A DNA stretch of 64,000 nt from Oscillospiraceae bacterium. GTDB taxonomy: Bacteria > Bacillota > Clostridia > Oscillospirales > Oscillospiraceae. The notes below the pieces were generated by a model that did not search any database, was not told the DNA's origin, and worked only from the letters and a program-made list of their open reading frames with translations. The stretch is taken from contig SVMA01000004.1 in NCBI GenBank assembly GCA_015067635.1, positions 1 to 64,000 on the forward strand, in the 5' to 3' direction. This document shows positions 28,898 to 38,773 of this stretch, piece by piece. Each line of letters starts with the position of its first letter. Within the stretch, counting starts at the first letter, position 1. A program made the position numbers and the translations under genes.

Positions 28898-29257
28898 ATG
28901 GCATCCAATCGAATCAACCGCATCAACGAGGAGATACAAAAAGCGCTGGCAGATCTTCTGCGTGAGGTAAAGGACCCTCGTGTCAGCGGTACCATGATCT
29001 CCATCACCCGGGTGGAAACCACTCCGGATCTGCGTTTTGCAAAGGTATATGTGAGCTTTTTGGAGGAAAACAAGGTCAAGGACGCGTTGAAGGGTCTGGA
29101 ATCCGCCGGCGGCTATCTGCGTCGGGAGCTGGGTTCTGCCCTGCAGCTGCGGCACACGCCCCAGCTGAACTGGGCGTTGGACGATTCCATCACCTACGGT
29201 GCCAAAATGCTGAAGCTCATCAACTCTCTGGATAAGGGAGAAGAAAAAGAAGATTAA
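28898..29257 (+). CDS. rbfA: Ribosome-binding factor A
   Basis: INRINEEIQKALADLLREVKDPRVSGTMISITRVETTPDLRFAKVYVSFL. Confidence 0.95.
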   Translation: MASNRINRINEEIQKALADLLREVKDPRVSGTMISITRVETTPDLRFAKVYVSFLEENKVKDALKGLESAGGYLRRELGSALQLRHTPQLNWALDDSITYGAKMLKLINSLDKGEEKED

Positions 29258-29295
29258 AAACACCCTCCCCCGGGAGAGCCTTTGAGGTAAATCCT

Positions 29296-30156
29296 ATGAA
29301 TGGAATTGTAATTGTAGATAAACCCCAGGGCTGGACAAGCCAGGATGTGACCGCCAGACTGCGCCGGGTATTTCAAACCCGCCGCATCGGTCACGGCGGA
29401 ACGTTGGACCCCATGGCTACCGGTGTGTTGCCGGTATTTGTGGGTCGCGGCACCCGTGCTGTGGAATTTTTCGAGCACGCCCAGAAGATTTATGAGGCTG
29501 TGCTCCGTCTCGGGGTCACGACGGATACCGAGGATATCACCGGCACGGTTCTTGAGAAACGGGAGATTGCCGTTTCTGAAGGGGAGTTTTTGGCTGTCCT
29601 GCCGGATTTCCGCGGAAAAATACTGCAAATCCCTCCCATGTATTCCGCACTGAAAATCAACGGACAAAAGCTGTGTGACCTGGCGCGCAAAGGCAAAGAG
29701 GTGGAACGTCAACCAAGAGAAATTGAGATTTTTGAACTGACTTGCCTGGAATTTTCCGGTGAATGTGCCCGCCTGCGGATTCACTGCTCCAAGGGAACTT
29801 ATATCCGTACCCTGTGTAAGGATATCGGTGAGTCCTTGGGCTGTGGTGGCTGTATGGAAAGTCTGCGCCGCATTACTGCCGGTGAATACACCATTTCGGA
29901 AGCCGTTCCTCTGGAGACTTTGCTGGAAACCGATACGCCGGAAGCATTTTTGCATCCAGTGGACAGCATGTTCCGGAATTTCCCATCGGTTACGCTGACG
30001 GCAAAACAGGAAGCCCGTTGCCGGAACGGAAACGCTTTTTCCGTGTCTCTGAAGGAAGGTACTTACCGCACCTACGGTCAAAACGGAGAATTTTTGGCAC
30101 TTTCCAAGGTGGATAACGGCGTTATGTCAACCATTAAGAGTTTTTTTGAAGTATAG
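29296..30156 (+). CDS. truB: tRNA pseudouridine(55) synthase
   Basis: GIVIVDKPQGWTSQDV, RIGHGGTLDPMATGVLPVFVGRGTR. Confidence 0.95.
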   Translation: MNGIVIVDKPQGWTSQDVTARLRRVFQTRRIGHGGTLDPMATGVLPVFVGRGTRAVEFFEHAQKIYEAVLRLGVTTDTEDITGTVLEKREIAVSEGEFLAVLPDFRGKILQIPPMYSALKINGQKLCDLARKGKEVERQPREIEIFELTCLEFSGECARLRIHCSKGTYIRTLCKDIGESLGCGGCMESLRRITAGEYTISEAVPLETLLETDTPEAFLHPVDSMFRNFPSVTLTAKQEARCRNGNAFSVSLKEGTYRTYGQNGEFLALSKVDNGVMSTIKSFFEV

Positions 30157-30191
30157 TGCATCGCCTTGGCCCTTCTGACGAGGATAATCTT

Positions 30192-31067
30192 ATGAACAAA
30201 AAAATATATGCACTGGGGTTTTTTGACGGGGTTCATTTGGGACATCAGGCGTTACTTTCCGCCTGTGTTCGGCTGGCAAAGCAGGAAAATGCCATCCCCG
30301 CGGCAGTCACCTTTGACCTGCCCCCCGGTACCGTTTTACAAAACCAACAACCGAATATGCTTACCACCGTACAGGACCGGAAAGCTCTGCTGACGCATTA
30401 CGGCATGGAAGAGATTTTGCTCTTTAAAGCAACGGCGAAGCAGTTTTCCACTCCATGGCAGGAATTTCTGGAGCGTCTTGTAAACATGGGTGCTGCCGGC
30501 TTTGTCTGCGGTGCAGATTACCGTTTTGGACATAAGGGCGAAGGCAACGGTGAGAAATTGGCACAATTTTCTGCAAGCCTTGGTCTTTCCTGCGTGATTG
30601 TGTCGGAGCAGTCTATGGATGAGGAGAAAATTTCTTCTACGCGCATCCGTCGATGCTTGGAAGCCGGCGATATTGCTTCTGCCAACCGTCTGCTGGGGCA
30701 TCCCCATATTTTCACAGGTACGGTGGTTTCCGGACAACAGCTTGGCCGCACCATCGGAATCCCCACCGCCAATCTGCAGCTGCCGGAAGCTTTGCTGACT
30801 CCGGCCTTCGGTGTCTACGCCTGTACCGCCCATGTGGACGGACACAGCTATGTGGCCGTGACCAATATCGGCACCCGTCCTACCGTCGATGGAAAGGGCA
30901 TTACTGTGGAGCCCTGGCTTTTGGATTTTGACGGAGATCTGTACGGCAAAGAGCTGACCCTGAAATTTCACAAATTTCTCCGTCCGGAGCAGAAATTTGA
31001 CTCTCTGGAAGCCCTGAAAAATCAGATCCAGCTGGATGCCGCAGAGGCATATCAGCTTTTGAAATAA
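30192..31067 (+). CDS. ribF: Bifunctional riboflavin kinase/FAD synthetase
   Basis: ALGFFDGVHLGHQALL; GRTIGIPTANLQLPE; TNIGTRPTVDG. Confidence 0.95.
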   Translation: MNKKIYALGFFDGVHLGHQALLSACVRLAKQENAIPAAVTFDLPPGTVLQNQQPNMLTTVQDRKALLTHYGMEEILLFKATAKQFSTPWQEFLERLVNMGAAGFVCGADYRFGHKGEGNGEKLAQFSASLGLSCVIVSEQSMDEEKISSTRIRRCLEAGDIASANRLLGHPHIFTGTVVSGQQLGRTIGIPTANLQLPEALLTPAFGVYACTAHVDGHSYVAVTNIGTRPTVDGKGITVEPWLLDFDGDLYGKELTLKFHKFLRPEQKFDSLEALKNQIQLDAAEAYQLLK

Positions 31068-31110
31068 TCTTTTTTGCATAAAAAGTTTGTATTTTGTGAA
31101 AATTTTCCTT

Positions 31111-31139
31111 TACATTTGGGAAAACTTATGATAAGATAT
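31111..31139 (+). promoter_or_regulatory. Predicted sigma-A promoter of rpsO
   Basis: TTTACA-N17-TAAGAT, about 120 nt upstream of rpsO. Confidence 0.6.
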
Positions 31140-31261
31140 TCGGGCTGGCTTCGGCCGGACAATATTTCTATGCCCATCGCGCAGTTGCGGGAGAACGCCA
31201 ATGTGCATTTCACCGACCCCTACTTCGCTTTCGGGTAATATTTTGAAAGGTGGAAATTACC

Positions 31262-31528
31262 ATGATTCTCAAAGACAAAAAGACCCAGGTTATCCTGGAA
31301 AACGCAACCCACGAAGGCGACACCGGTTCTCCCGAAGTCCAGGTCGCTATTCTGACTGCCCGTATCAACGAGTTGACTGACCATTTGCGTGTTCACAAGC
31401 ACGACAATCACTCCCGCCGCGGTCTGCTGATGATGGTTGGTAAGCGTCGTAATTTGCTGGACTATCTGGCAAAGAAGGACATCAACCGTTACCGTGCACT
31501 CATCGCTAAGCTGGGTATCCGTAAGTAA
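31262..31528 (+). CDS. rpsO: 30S ribosomal protein S15
   Basis: [48 protein letters not shown]. Confidence 0.97.
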   Translation: MILKDKKTQVILENATHEGDTGSPEVQVAILTARINELTDHLRVHKHDNHSRRGLLMMVGKRRNLLDYLAKKDINRYRALIAKLGIRK

Positions 31529-31535
31529 GATATCA

Positions 31536-31565
31536 AAGGGGCGATGCAAATCGCCCCTTATTTCT
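31536..31565 (+). terminator. Intrinsic terminator after rpsO
   Basis: AAGGGGCGAT-GCAA-ATCGCCCCTT-ATTTCTT. Confidence 0.8.
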
Positions 31566-31585
31566 TATTTGCAAACGTCAATCAT

Positions 31586-31653
31586 CGGGAGCGCATTTAG
31601 CAGTTGAAAGGGCTGTCGAAATTCGGCATTCGTTTCAAGTGCTAAACCTCCCG
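31586..31653 (+). promoter_or_regulatory. Long stem-loop in pnp 5' leader
   Basis: CGGGAG(N4)TTTAGCA-G-TTGAAA ... TTTCAA-G-TGCTAAA-C-CTCCCG: three consecutive pairing blocks (6+7+6 bp). Confidence 0.75.
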
Positions 31654-31684
31654 AACAATATACAAAAATACAGGAGGTAAACAA

Positions 31685-33808
31685 ATGATTACTCGCAAAC
31701 AGTATCCCAACCATCGCATTTTTGAGATGGAAATCGGCGGCCGTACCTTTACCGTGGAAACCGGTAAGGTTGCAGAATTGGCCAACGCCGAATGCATCTG
31801 CCGTTACGGCGACACCGTGGTGCTTACAACCTGCACCTGCAATCCCATCCCCAAGTCCGGCATCGACTACTTCCCTCTGACCATCGAGTTTGAAGAGAGA
31901 ATGTACTCTGTGGGCCGTATTCCCGGCTCCTTCAACCGTCGGGAAGGAAAACCCTCCGAACGGGGCATCCTGAACAGCCGTATCATTGACCGTCCCATGC
32001 GTCCCCTCTTCGATGAGGAGCTGCGTAACGACACCGTTGTTACCTGTACCGTCATGGCCTGCGATGACGAGGCACCTGTGGAAGTGGTTGCTTCCCTGGG
32101 CGCATCCATTGCCATCGCTTCTTCCGACGTTCCCTGGAACGGACCCGTTGCTACCACCAACGTAGCTTACCTGAACGGTCAGTATATCGTAAACCCCTCT
32201 GCTGCTGAGCGTGACGCCTGCGAATGCTTCGTGTGCATCGCTTCCACCTTTGAGAAGGTGGTCATGATCGAGACCGAAGCCAACGAAGCTCCCGAAAACA
32301 TCGTTTATGAATGTATCCGTGTGGCCCACGAGACCAATATGGAGATCGTGAAGTTCATCAACGGCATCGTAGCAGAAATCGGCAAGCCCAAGTTCACCTT
32401 TGAAAAGGCCGCCGTAAACCACGATCTGCTGGATGATTTGATTGCCTACGGTCTGCCCCAGATCGAAAATGCGCTGGATACCGATGACAAGAACATCCGT
32501 GAGGAGCGCTTGACCGCTGCCCGTCTGGACTTCCAGGAGAAGTTCGGCGAGAAGTACGAGGATTTCGAGACCCACATTGAGGTCTGCCTGTACAAGATGC
32601 AGAAGAAGGTCGTCAAGAAGTGGCTGCTGGCCGGCAAGCGCGTGGATGGCCGCGGCATGGACGATATTCGTCCTCTGGATGCCGAGGTTGGCGTTCTGCC
32701 CCGTGTTCACGGTTCCGGTCTGTTCGCCCGCGGTCAGACGCAGGTTCTGTCCATCTGTACGCTGAATACCCTGTCCGCTGCTCAAAAGCTGGACACCATC
32801 TATGCAGAAGAAACCAAGCGGTATATCCATCACTACAACTTCCCCGCTTTCTCCACCGGTGAGGCCCGTGCTGCCCGCAGCACCTCCCGCCGTGAGATCG
32901 GTCACGGCGCTTTGGCTGAAAAGGCTCTGCTGCCTGTGATCCCCTCCGTTGAGGAGTTCCCCTACGCGATCCGCGTGGTGTCCGAAGTGCTGTCCTCCAA
33001 CGGCTCCACTTCTCAGGGCTCTATCTGTGGCTCTACGCTGGCTTTGATGGATGCCGGTGTTCCCATTAAGCGTCCTGTTGCCGGTATCTCTTGCGGCTTG
33101 ATCACCGATAACGAAACCGGTGTATGGAGAACCTTCACCGATATTCAGGGTGTTGAGGACTTCCACGGTGAAATGGACTTTAAGGTTGCCGGTACCACCG
33201 AGGGTGTTACCGCCATTCAGATGGACCTGAAGAACAAGGGCCTGACCATGGAAATTATCGCTGACGCTCTGGAGCGCTGCCGTGTTGCCCGTCTGCAGAT
33301 CCTGGAAGAGGTCATGCTCAAGGCAATTCCTGCACCCCGTGAAGAGGTTTCCGAGTTTGCTCCCAAGATGATCAGCATGACCATCCCCGTGGACAAGATC
33401 CGCGAGGTCATCGGCTCCGGCGGCAAGACCATTCAGAAGATCTGTGCCGATACCGGTGCCAAGGTGGACATTGAGGATGATGGCAGCGTATTCATCTCCG
33501 CAGTGGATTCCGCCGCTGCTCTGGCCGCAAAGAAGATGGTGGACGATATCTGCTTCGTTCCCGAGGTTGGCAAGCTGTACTACGGCAAGGTCGTTCGCAT
33601 CCTGCCCATCGGCGCATTCGTGGAAATTGCCCCCGGCCATGACGGAATGGTGCACATTTCCAAGCTGGAAAACCGCCGTGTGGAAAAGGTTGAGGACGTT
33701 CTGAATCTGGGCGATATGACCTGGGTGAAGTTCATGGGCTTTGACGAGAAGGGCCGTGCAAACTTCAGCCGCAAGGATGCCCTGAAGGAAATCGAAGGTC
33801 AGGAATAA
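31685..33808 (+). CDS. pnp: Polyribonucleotide nucleotidyltransferase
   Basis: 707 aa; EFAPKMISMTIPVDKIREVIGSGGKTIQKI KH domain and C-terminal S1; FARGQTQVLSICTL RNase PH motif. Confidence 0.97.
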   Translation: MITRKQYPNHRIFEMEIGGRTFTVETGKVAELANAECICRYGDTVVLTTCTCNPIPKSGIDYFPLTIEFEERMYSVGRIPGSFNRREGKPSERGILNSRIIDRPMRPLFDEELRNDTVVTCTVMACDDEAPVEVVASLGASIAIASSDVPWNGPVATTNVAYLNGQYIVNPSAAERDACECFVCIASTFEKVVMIETEANEAPENIVYECIRVAHETNMEIVKFINGIVAEIGKPKFTFEKAAVNHDLLDDLIAYGLPQIENALDTDDKNIREERLTAARLDFQEKFGEKYEDFETHIEVCLYKMQKKVVKKWLLAGKRVDGRGMDDIRPLDAEVGVLPRVHGSGLFARGQTQVLSICTLNTLSAAQKLDTIYAEETKRYIHHYNFPAFSTGEARAARSTSRREIGHGALAEKALLPVIPSVEEFPYAIRVVSEVLSSNGSTSQGSICGSTLALMDAGVPIKRPVAGISCGLITDNETGVWRTFTDIQGVEDFHGEMDFKVAGTTEGVTAIQMDLKNKGLTMEIIADALERCRVARLQILEEVMLKAIPAPREEVSEFAPKMISMTIPVDKIREVIGSGGKTIQKICADTGAKVDIEDDGSVFISAVDSAAALAAKKMVDDICFVPEVGKLYYGKVVRILPIGAFVEIAPGHDGMVHISKLENRRVEKVEDVLNLGDMTWVKFMGFDEKGRANFSRKDALKEIEGQE

Positions 33809-33819
33809 TGATACAAAAA

Positions 33820-33847
33820 CAGCACTGCTTTTGCAGTGCTGTTTTTT
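33820..33847 (+). terminator. Intrinsic terminator after pnp
   Basis: CAGCACTGC-TTTT-GCAGTGCTG-TTTTTT. Confidence 0.92.
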
Positions 33848-33859
33848 CGTGTGTTAAAA

Positions 33860-34333
33860 TCAGGTTTCTTCCTGTACGTCTTTTTCAGGCTTTTCATCCA
33901 TGGCGTTTTGCTTTGCTGCGGGAGTTTTCGGACGTCTCAGCACCCAGAAGCAGCCCAGCGCTGCAAAGGTGTAAAGGAAGCCCAAATTGGTGATATAATC
34001 GTCAATCTTTTCGATGAGCGCATACACGCTGCAAAAAGAAGCCCAGGGGGTTGCGCCCTCATACGCGCGCATAATGGCGATGGTCCAGTTAACGCGATCC
34101 GCCAGATAGATGGAGCATGCCATTAAAATCAGGCAGATCACCAAACTGGTATTGCTCAGCTTTCCACCGAAAAAGTAGCAGAACCGCAGGGTCAGCACGG
34201 CCATTGCCACACCGGCAATCGCGGAAAAAACCCGGGCTTGTCCCAGCAAAATAATCGCACCGCTGCCCAGCAATGCACCAACCAGCGCACCCAAGATGCC
34301 CAACCAAAAATTACGTTTCTTTTCCTTTGCCAT
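33860..34333 (-). CDS. Hypothetical membrane protein (about 4 TM segments)
   Basis: Hydrophobic segments LGILGALVGALLGSGAIILLG, VAMAVLTLRFCYFFG; starts after AGGAGGC. Confidence 0.7.
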   Translation of the reverse strand: MAKEKKRNFWLGILGALVGALLGSGAIILLGQARVFSAIAGVAMAVLTLRFCYFFGGKLSNTSLVICLILMACSIYLADRVNWTIAIMRAYEGATPWASFCSVYALIEKIDDYITNLGFLYTFAALGCFWVLRRPKTPAAKQNAMDEKPEKDVQEET

Positions 34334-34481
34334 AAAACAGCCTCCTGATAGATTGCATTCAGTGTACCATTTTCGGCAAAAAAAGTCAATTCCCTGGAAA
34401 AAGCTCTAAATATTGTGGTTTTTCGTGATTTTTATCTCCTACATCTTGTGTTTCGACAAAATTCGCGGGAATTTTGTTGTA

Positions 34482-36407
34482 TTATACAGGTGCGGCACCG
34501 GCATGCAGACGCACCACAGCGACAGTTGCGTCATCCGTACTGACCGCCTGACTGCTCCGGAGAATTTCATCCGCCAGCTCCCCACTGGTGGATTCCGTAT
34601 CCATCCAAACCCGGCGCAGGGACTCCTCTCCCCCTGCACCGTCGCTGAGCAGTACCAGCGTTTCCCCCCTGCGCAGGGACAGCCGTTCCACCGTTTCCCT
34701 TCCGTCCGTTACGGACAGACCCGGAGGCGGTGTGGCTGTCCCAATTTTTATGATTTCCCCGTGGGAGATCACATAGGACGGTGCCGCACCCCACTTATAG
34801 ATGGTCACCTTGCCGGTGTCCAGACGCAATTCTGCCAGATCCAGCGTCACTGCTCCGGCCTGACCCTGTAATGCACACAGGCTGTTGATGCTGCGCAGCG
34901 CATACGCCGCAGGATATCCGGAGGAAAGCAGACGCCGAAGCATGGTGCTGACCTGACCGGCGGAACGAGAAGCTTCCGGTCCGGTGCCCATCCCGTCACA
35001 CAGCAGAATATAATACCGGCAGGCAATTCCTGCGAACCACAAGCACCGGTCTCCGTTATCCCGGGTTTTTCCCACAGAACAGGATGCCACCTCTGGCTGA
35101 AATACTGCCCGGGGTGGGGCTCTGTGCTGGGCCAGTTCATCGGACAGATCCTGCAAATAATCAGATAAAAAGTGATATTGCTGTCCCACGGCTGTGCGGT
35201 ATTCCCCCTGCCGATCCCTGTCCGCCCGAATGGCACGAAGCTGCTCCTGACTGCGGCGCAGTTCCATTAAGAGCCGTCCGGATTTTCGACAGCCTCCCAA
35301 CAGATCACTGCCGTTGCCCAGCGGTCTGTGGAGAATGGACGGAGAAAGTTGTGCCGGCTGCTCTCTGCAATTTTTTCTGCAGGGACAACTTCCGCAAGCG
35401 CGTTCCGCCGCCCGGGCAATCAGGGCTTGTTCATCAATGGGATTTTCCTGGGTGTCCAATATCATATTTTCCATTTGCCGCAGTACCGAAGCCGCCAATT
35501 CCAAATGCACCTGAGCCGGTCCCATTTCACTGCGTCGGTTCGGAAGGGCGGTCTGTTTCGGCAGAAGCAACGCTCCCACAGAGCCAATGAGCAGTCCCGG
35601 CGCCGGTGTAAGATCCCAGGTGCCGCAAATTCCCATCACCACGAAATAAAGAAATGCTGGTGCGATATATTTCATAAGCGAGCGTCTTCCCGGAATCAGA
35701 CGCACCATATACGCAAGGGAAAGTACTGCGGTCATTGGCGTTGGCGTTACCTGTGCCAAATCCAAAGCCAGTCCTGCCAATGCTGCCGCAGGAAAAGCTC
35801 CCACTACTGCCAATGCGCCGGCCGCGATATATCCGAAGGACAGATACGGCACGGGTGCTACCTGTGCCAGACACAGCACCGCCAGACCGTAGACCAGCCA
35901 GTTTACCACCGGATCCCGCCGTTCCATGGCGTAACAAAATACGCCTGTGGTGCCGGCCGCCATGGCGACCTGCAATATGTAAAAGGGTACGGGAGGTCCG
36001 TTCATGCCATAATACTGGAACAGTAAACCGGTCACCGATACAATTAAGGTGGCAATCGCCGGCATCAACAGCGGCGCCTCCTGCCGGATCCTCTTTTCCT
36101 GCAGCAAAAGTGCCGCGGAAAGCCCCAGGGCCGCCCATACCACGCCCACAGCTCCGTTGCTTCTCCAAAACAGCAAATATCCCAGGCAGCTGCCGCAGGC
36201 TGTTAAAACTGACGCCCAGCCGGTCTGGGCGCAAATCAGTCCCAAAGCAACCGGCTGTAAATAGTGTCCCAGACTGGCCGCACTGCCAAAAAATCCCGCC
36301 AGTAAGTACCCACCGCCCTGCAGTAAAGCGTGAATTCTGGGGTTTGCCGCCCAACGGCGCATAAACCGCTGTCCCCGTCGGACATATACCCCGATCGTCA
36401 CCATCAT
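34482..36407 (-). CDS. spoIIE: Stage II sporulation protein E-like (membrane + PP2C phosphatase)
   Basis: N-terminal polytopic membrane region, cysteine pair cluster CGSCPCRKNC, C-terminal PP2C domain ILLCDGMGTGPEASRSAG and LVLLSDGAGGEE; start chosen at ATGATGGTG. Confidence 0.85.
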   Translation of the reverse strand: MMVTIGVYVRRGQRFMRRWAANPRIHALLQGGGYLLAGFFGSAASLGHYLQPVALGLICAQTGWASVLTACGSCLGYLLFWRSNGAVGVVWAALGLSAALLLQEKRIRQEAPLLMPAIATLIVSVTGLLFQYYGMNGPPVPFYILQVAMAAGTTGVFCYAMERRDPVVNWLVYGLAVLCLAQVAPVPYLSFGYIAAGALAVVGAFPAAALAGLALDLAQVTPTPMTAVLSLAYMVRLIPGRRSLMKYIAPAFLYFVVMGICGTWDLTPAPGLLIGSVGALLLPKQTALPNRRSEMGPAQVHLELAASVLRQMENMILDTQENPIDEQALIARAAERACGSCPCRKNCREQPAQLSPSILHRPLGNGSDLLGGCRKSGRLLMELRRSQEQLRAIRADRDRQGEYRTAVGQQYHFLSDYLQDLSDELAQHRAPPRAVFQPEVASCSVGKTRDNGDRCLWFAGIACRYYILLCDGMGTGPEASRSAGQVSTMLRRLLSSGYPAAYALRSINSLCALQGQAGAVTLDLAELRLDTGKVTIYKWGAAPSYVISHGEIIKIGTATPPPGLSVTDGRETVERLSLRRGETLVLLSDGAGGEESLRRVWMDTESTSGELADEILRSSQAVSTDDATVAVVRLHAGAAPV

Positions 36408-36496
36408 TCGTACCACATTCCTTTCCCGTTGATAGTAAAATCCTATCATGAAGCATGTGGGATTTTTTGTCAAAATCTGTGCTGTGATAAAGTTTC

Positions 36497-36525
36497 TTGC
36501 ATCATGGGCAAAGAGGGTGTATAAT
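36497..36525 (+). promoter_or_regulatory. Predicted sigma-A promoter of prfA
   Basis: TTGCAT-N17-TATAAT. Confidence 0.75.
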
Positions 36526-36550
36526 AATAGCAAATTCATTGGATTGAGGA

Positions 36551-37615
36551 ATGATTATGCGCGATAAACTACGCAGTCTGGCTGACCGCTATGAGGAGCT
36601 CTGCTACAAATCGGAGCAGGCGGATTTTTATGCCGACCCAAAAAAGGCCGCCAAACTCCTGCGGGAGAAAAATGATCTGGAACCCATCGTTACGACTTTT
36701 TCTTCCTACAACGCCGCCCTGCAGGAAATGGACGATGCTTTGGAGCTGATGAGCGAGCCGGATATGAAGGATTTTTGTCAGGAGGCTTATCAGCAGGCCA
36801 AGGAAAAAAGCGAGGTGCTCTATCGCCAGCTGCAGATCCTGCTCCTGCCCAAAGACCCCAACGATGAAAAGAATGTTATTGTGGAGATCCGCGGCGGTGT
36901 GGGCGGTGAAGAAAGTGCCCTGTTTGCCCACAGCCTGTTTCGGATGTACTCCATGTATGCCGCTGCCAAGGGCTGGAAAATTGAACTGATGAACTATAAC
37001 GAAACAGAACTGGGCGGTGTCAAGGAAGCGGATTTTGTCATTTCCGGTCAGGGTGCCTACTCCCGGATGAAGTATGAATCCGGTGTCCATCGGGTTCAGC
37101 GGGTACCGGAAACGGAATCCGGCGGACGGGTCCACACCTCTACGGCAACCGTTGCCGTTTTGCCGGAAATGGAAGAGGTGGATGTGCAGATAAACCCCGC
37201 GGATATTGAAATGCAGGTGTACCGTGCCAGCGGTGCAGGCGGTCAGCACGTAAACAAGACCTCCTCTGCGGTGCGGCTCATCCACAAGCCCAGCGGCATT
37301 GTGGTTGCCTGTCAGGAGGAACGGAGTCAGCAGCAAAACCGGGAAAAATGCATGCGGATGCTGGCTTCCAAATTGTATGAGATCGAACAGGAAAAGCTCT
37401 CCTCCGAGGTCACCGGCATGCGGCGCAGTCAGGTGGGAAGCGGCATGCGAAACGAGCGAATCCGCACCTACAATTTCCCTCAGGGACGGGTGACGGATCA
37501 CCGAATCGGTCTGACGCTGTACAAAATCGATGCAGTGATGGACGGTGGGCTTGACGAGATCATCGACGGTCTTGCCACCGCCGACCAGGCAGAAAAGCTA
37601 AAAAATGCGCAATAG
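36551..37615 (+). CDS. prfA: Peptide chain release factor 1
   Basis: YRASGAGGQHVNKTSSAVRLIHKPSGIVV GGQ motif. Confidence 0.97.
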   Translation: MIMRDKLRSLADRYEELCYKSEQADFYADPKKAAKLLREKNDLEPIVTTFSSYNAALQEMDDALELMSEPDMKDFCQEAYQQAKEKSEVLYRQLQILLLPKDPNDEKNVIVEIRGGVGGEESALFAHSLFRMYSMYAAAKGWKIELMNYNETELGGVKEADFVISGQGAYSRMKYESGVHRVQRVPETESGGRVHTSTATVAVLPEMEEVDVQINPADIEMQVYRASGAGGQHVNKTSSAVRLIHKPSGIVVACQEERSQQQNREKCMRMLASKLYEIEQEKLSSEVTGMRRSQVGSGMRNERIRTYNFPQGRVTDHRIGLTLYKIDAVMDGGLDEIIDGLATADQAEKLKNAQ

Positions 37616-37635
37616 CCTTCCCCTGGGGGAAGGCT
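37613..37635. repeat. Short palindrome, probable half-copy of family B repeat
   Basis: AGCCTTCCCCTGGGGGAAGGCT between prfA and tsaE. Confidence 0.5.
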
Positions 37636-37648
37636 TTGGAGGAAGCTT

Positions 37649-38086
37649 ATGGAATTTATCACCCGCAGTCCCGAGGAAACGGAAGCCTTGGGAGAAAAAC
37701 TGGGAAAATTACTGACAGCCGGTACTGTCCTTGCCTACCGCGGGGATCTGGGCGCTGGGAAAACCGCCTTCACCCGGGGTCTTGCCCGGGGTCTGGGTTA
37801 TACCCAGCAGGTCACCAGCCCTACCTATACCATCGTCAATGAATATCTTGGCGGCAGACTCCCCCTGTTTCATTTCGACATGTACCGACTGCGTTGTGCA
37901 GAGGAGCTTTTCGACATCGGCTGGGACGATTATCTGGACCGAAACGGCATTTGCGCCGTGGAATGGAGCGAAAATGTGACGAATGCTCTGGAAAATCCCA
38001 TCACCGTCACCATTGCAAAATTGGACGAAAATACCCGCCACATTACCGTAGAAGGGAGCGAAAACCATGCTCTTGCTGGCCTTTGA
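37649..38086 (+). CDS. tsaE: tRNA threonylcarbamoyladenosine biosynthesis ATPase
   Basis: YRGDLGAGKTAFTRGLARGLG, SPTYTIVNEY. Confidence 0.95.
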   Translation: MEFITRSPEETEALGEKLGKLLTAGTVLAYRGDLGAGKTAFTRGLARGLGYTQQVTSPTYTIVNEYLGGRLPLFHFDMYRLRCAEELFDIGWDDYLDRNGICAVEWSENVTNALENPITVTIAKLDENTRHITVEGSENHALAGL

Positions 38087-38771
38087 AACCTCCGCCAAGG
38101 CAGCTTCCGTTGCCTTGTTTGAAGAAAACGCCCTGTTGGGTGAGCAATATCAGAATACCGGCATGACCCACAGCCAGACCCTGCTGGTCATGGCGCAGGA
38201 GCTGCTGACGCAATGCGGAAAAGAGCCCCGGGAGGTAACGGCCGTTGCCGTTGCCAACGGTCCCGGCTCCTTTACCGGTGTGCGCATCGGTGTTGCCGCC
38301 GCCAAGGGTCTTGCCTGGGGTAATGAAATCCCTGTTTACGGTGTGTCCACGCTGGAGGCGATGGCTCTGGGTCTGGGTGTTTGGGATGGCTATGTATGTC
38401 CTGTTATGGATGCAAGAAGAAATCAGGTATATAACGCACTGTTTTATGTAAACCAAGGTGCCCTGACCCGTCAGTCTCCTGACCGGGCGATTGCCCTTTC
38501 CGATTTGGAAGCGGAACTTAAAACGCTGGAAAAGCCCATCTTTTTGGTTGGCGATGGCAGTATTTTGTGTTATAATACCTTGAAAGAGGCCGTTCCTCAG
38601 CTGATTTTGCCGCCGGAAAACCGTATGCACCAGCGGGCAGTAGGTGTGGGACTTGCGGCCTTGATGCAGGAACATGCAGACGATCCGGCAACCCTTGTCC
38701 CCAATTACCTGCGCTTAAGCCAGGCCGAACGGGAACGGAACGAAAAAATACAAAAGAACAAAGGAGAATAA
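38067..38771 (+). CDS. tsaB: tRNA threonylcarbamoyladenosine biosynthesis protein TsaB
   Basis: [38 protein letters not shown]. Confidence 0.95.
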   Translation: MLLLAFETSAKAASVALFEENALLGEQYQNTGMTHSQTLLVMAQELLTQCGKEPREVTAVAVANGPGSFTGVRIGVAAAKGLAWGNEIPVYGVSTLEAMALGLGVWDGYVCPVMDARRNQVYNALFYVNQGALTRQSPDRAIALSDLEAELKTLEKPIFLVGDGSILCYNTLKEAVPQLILPPENRMHQRAVGVGLAALMQEHADDPATLVPNYLRLSQAERERNEKIQKNKGE

Positions 38772-38773
38772 TC

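Noticed and set aside
30156-30192. FMN riboswitch upstream of ribF
   Set aside because: Intergenic gap is only about 35 bp and lacks the RFN conserved segments.
31565-33655. 696-aa minus-strand ORF opposite pnp
   Set aside because: Shadow ORF; pnp is unambiguous on the plus strand.
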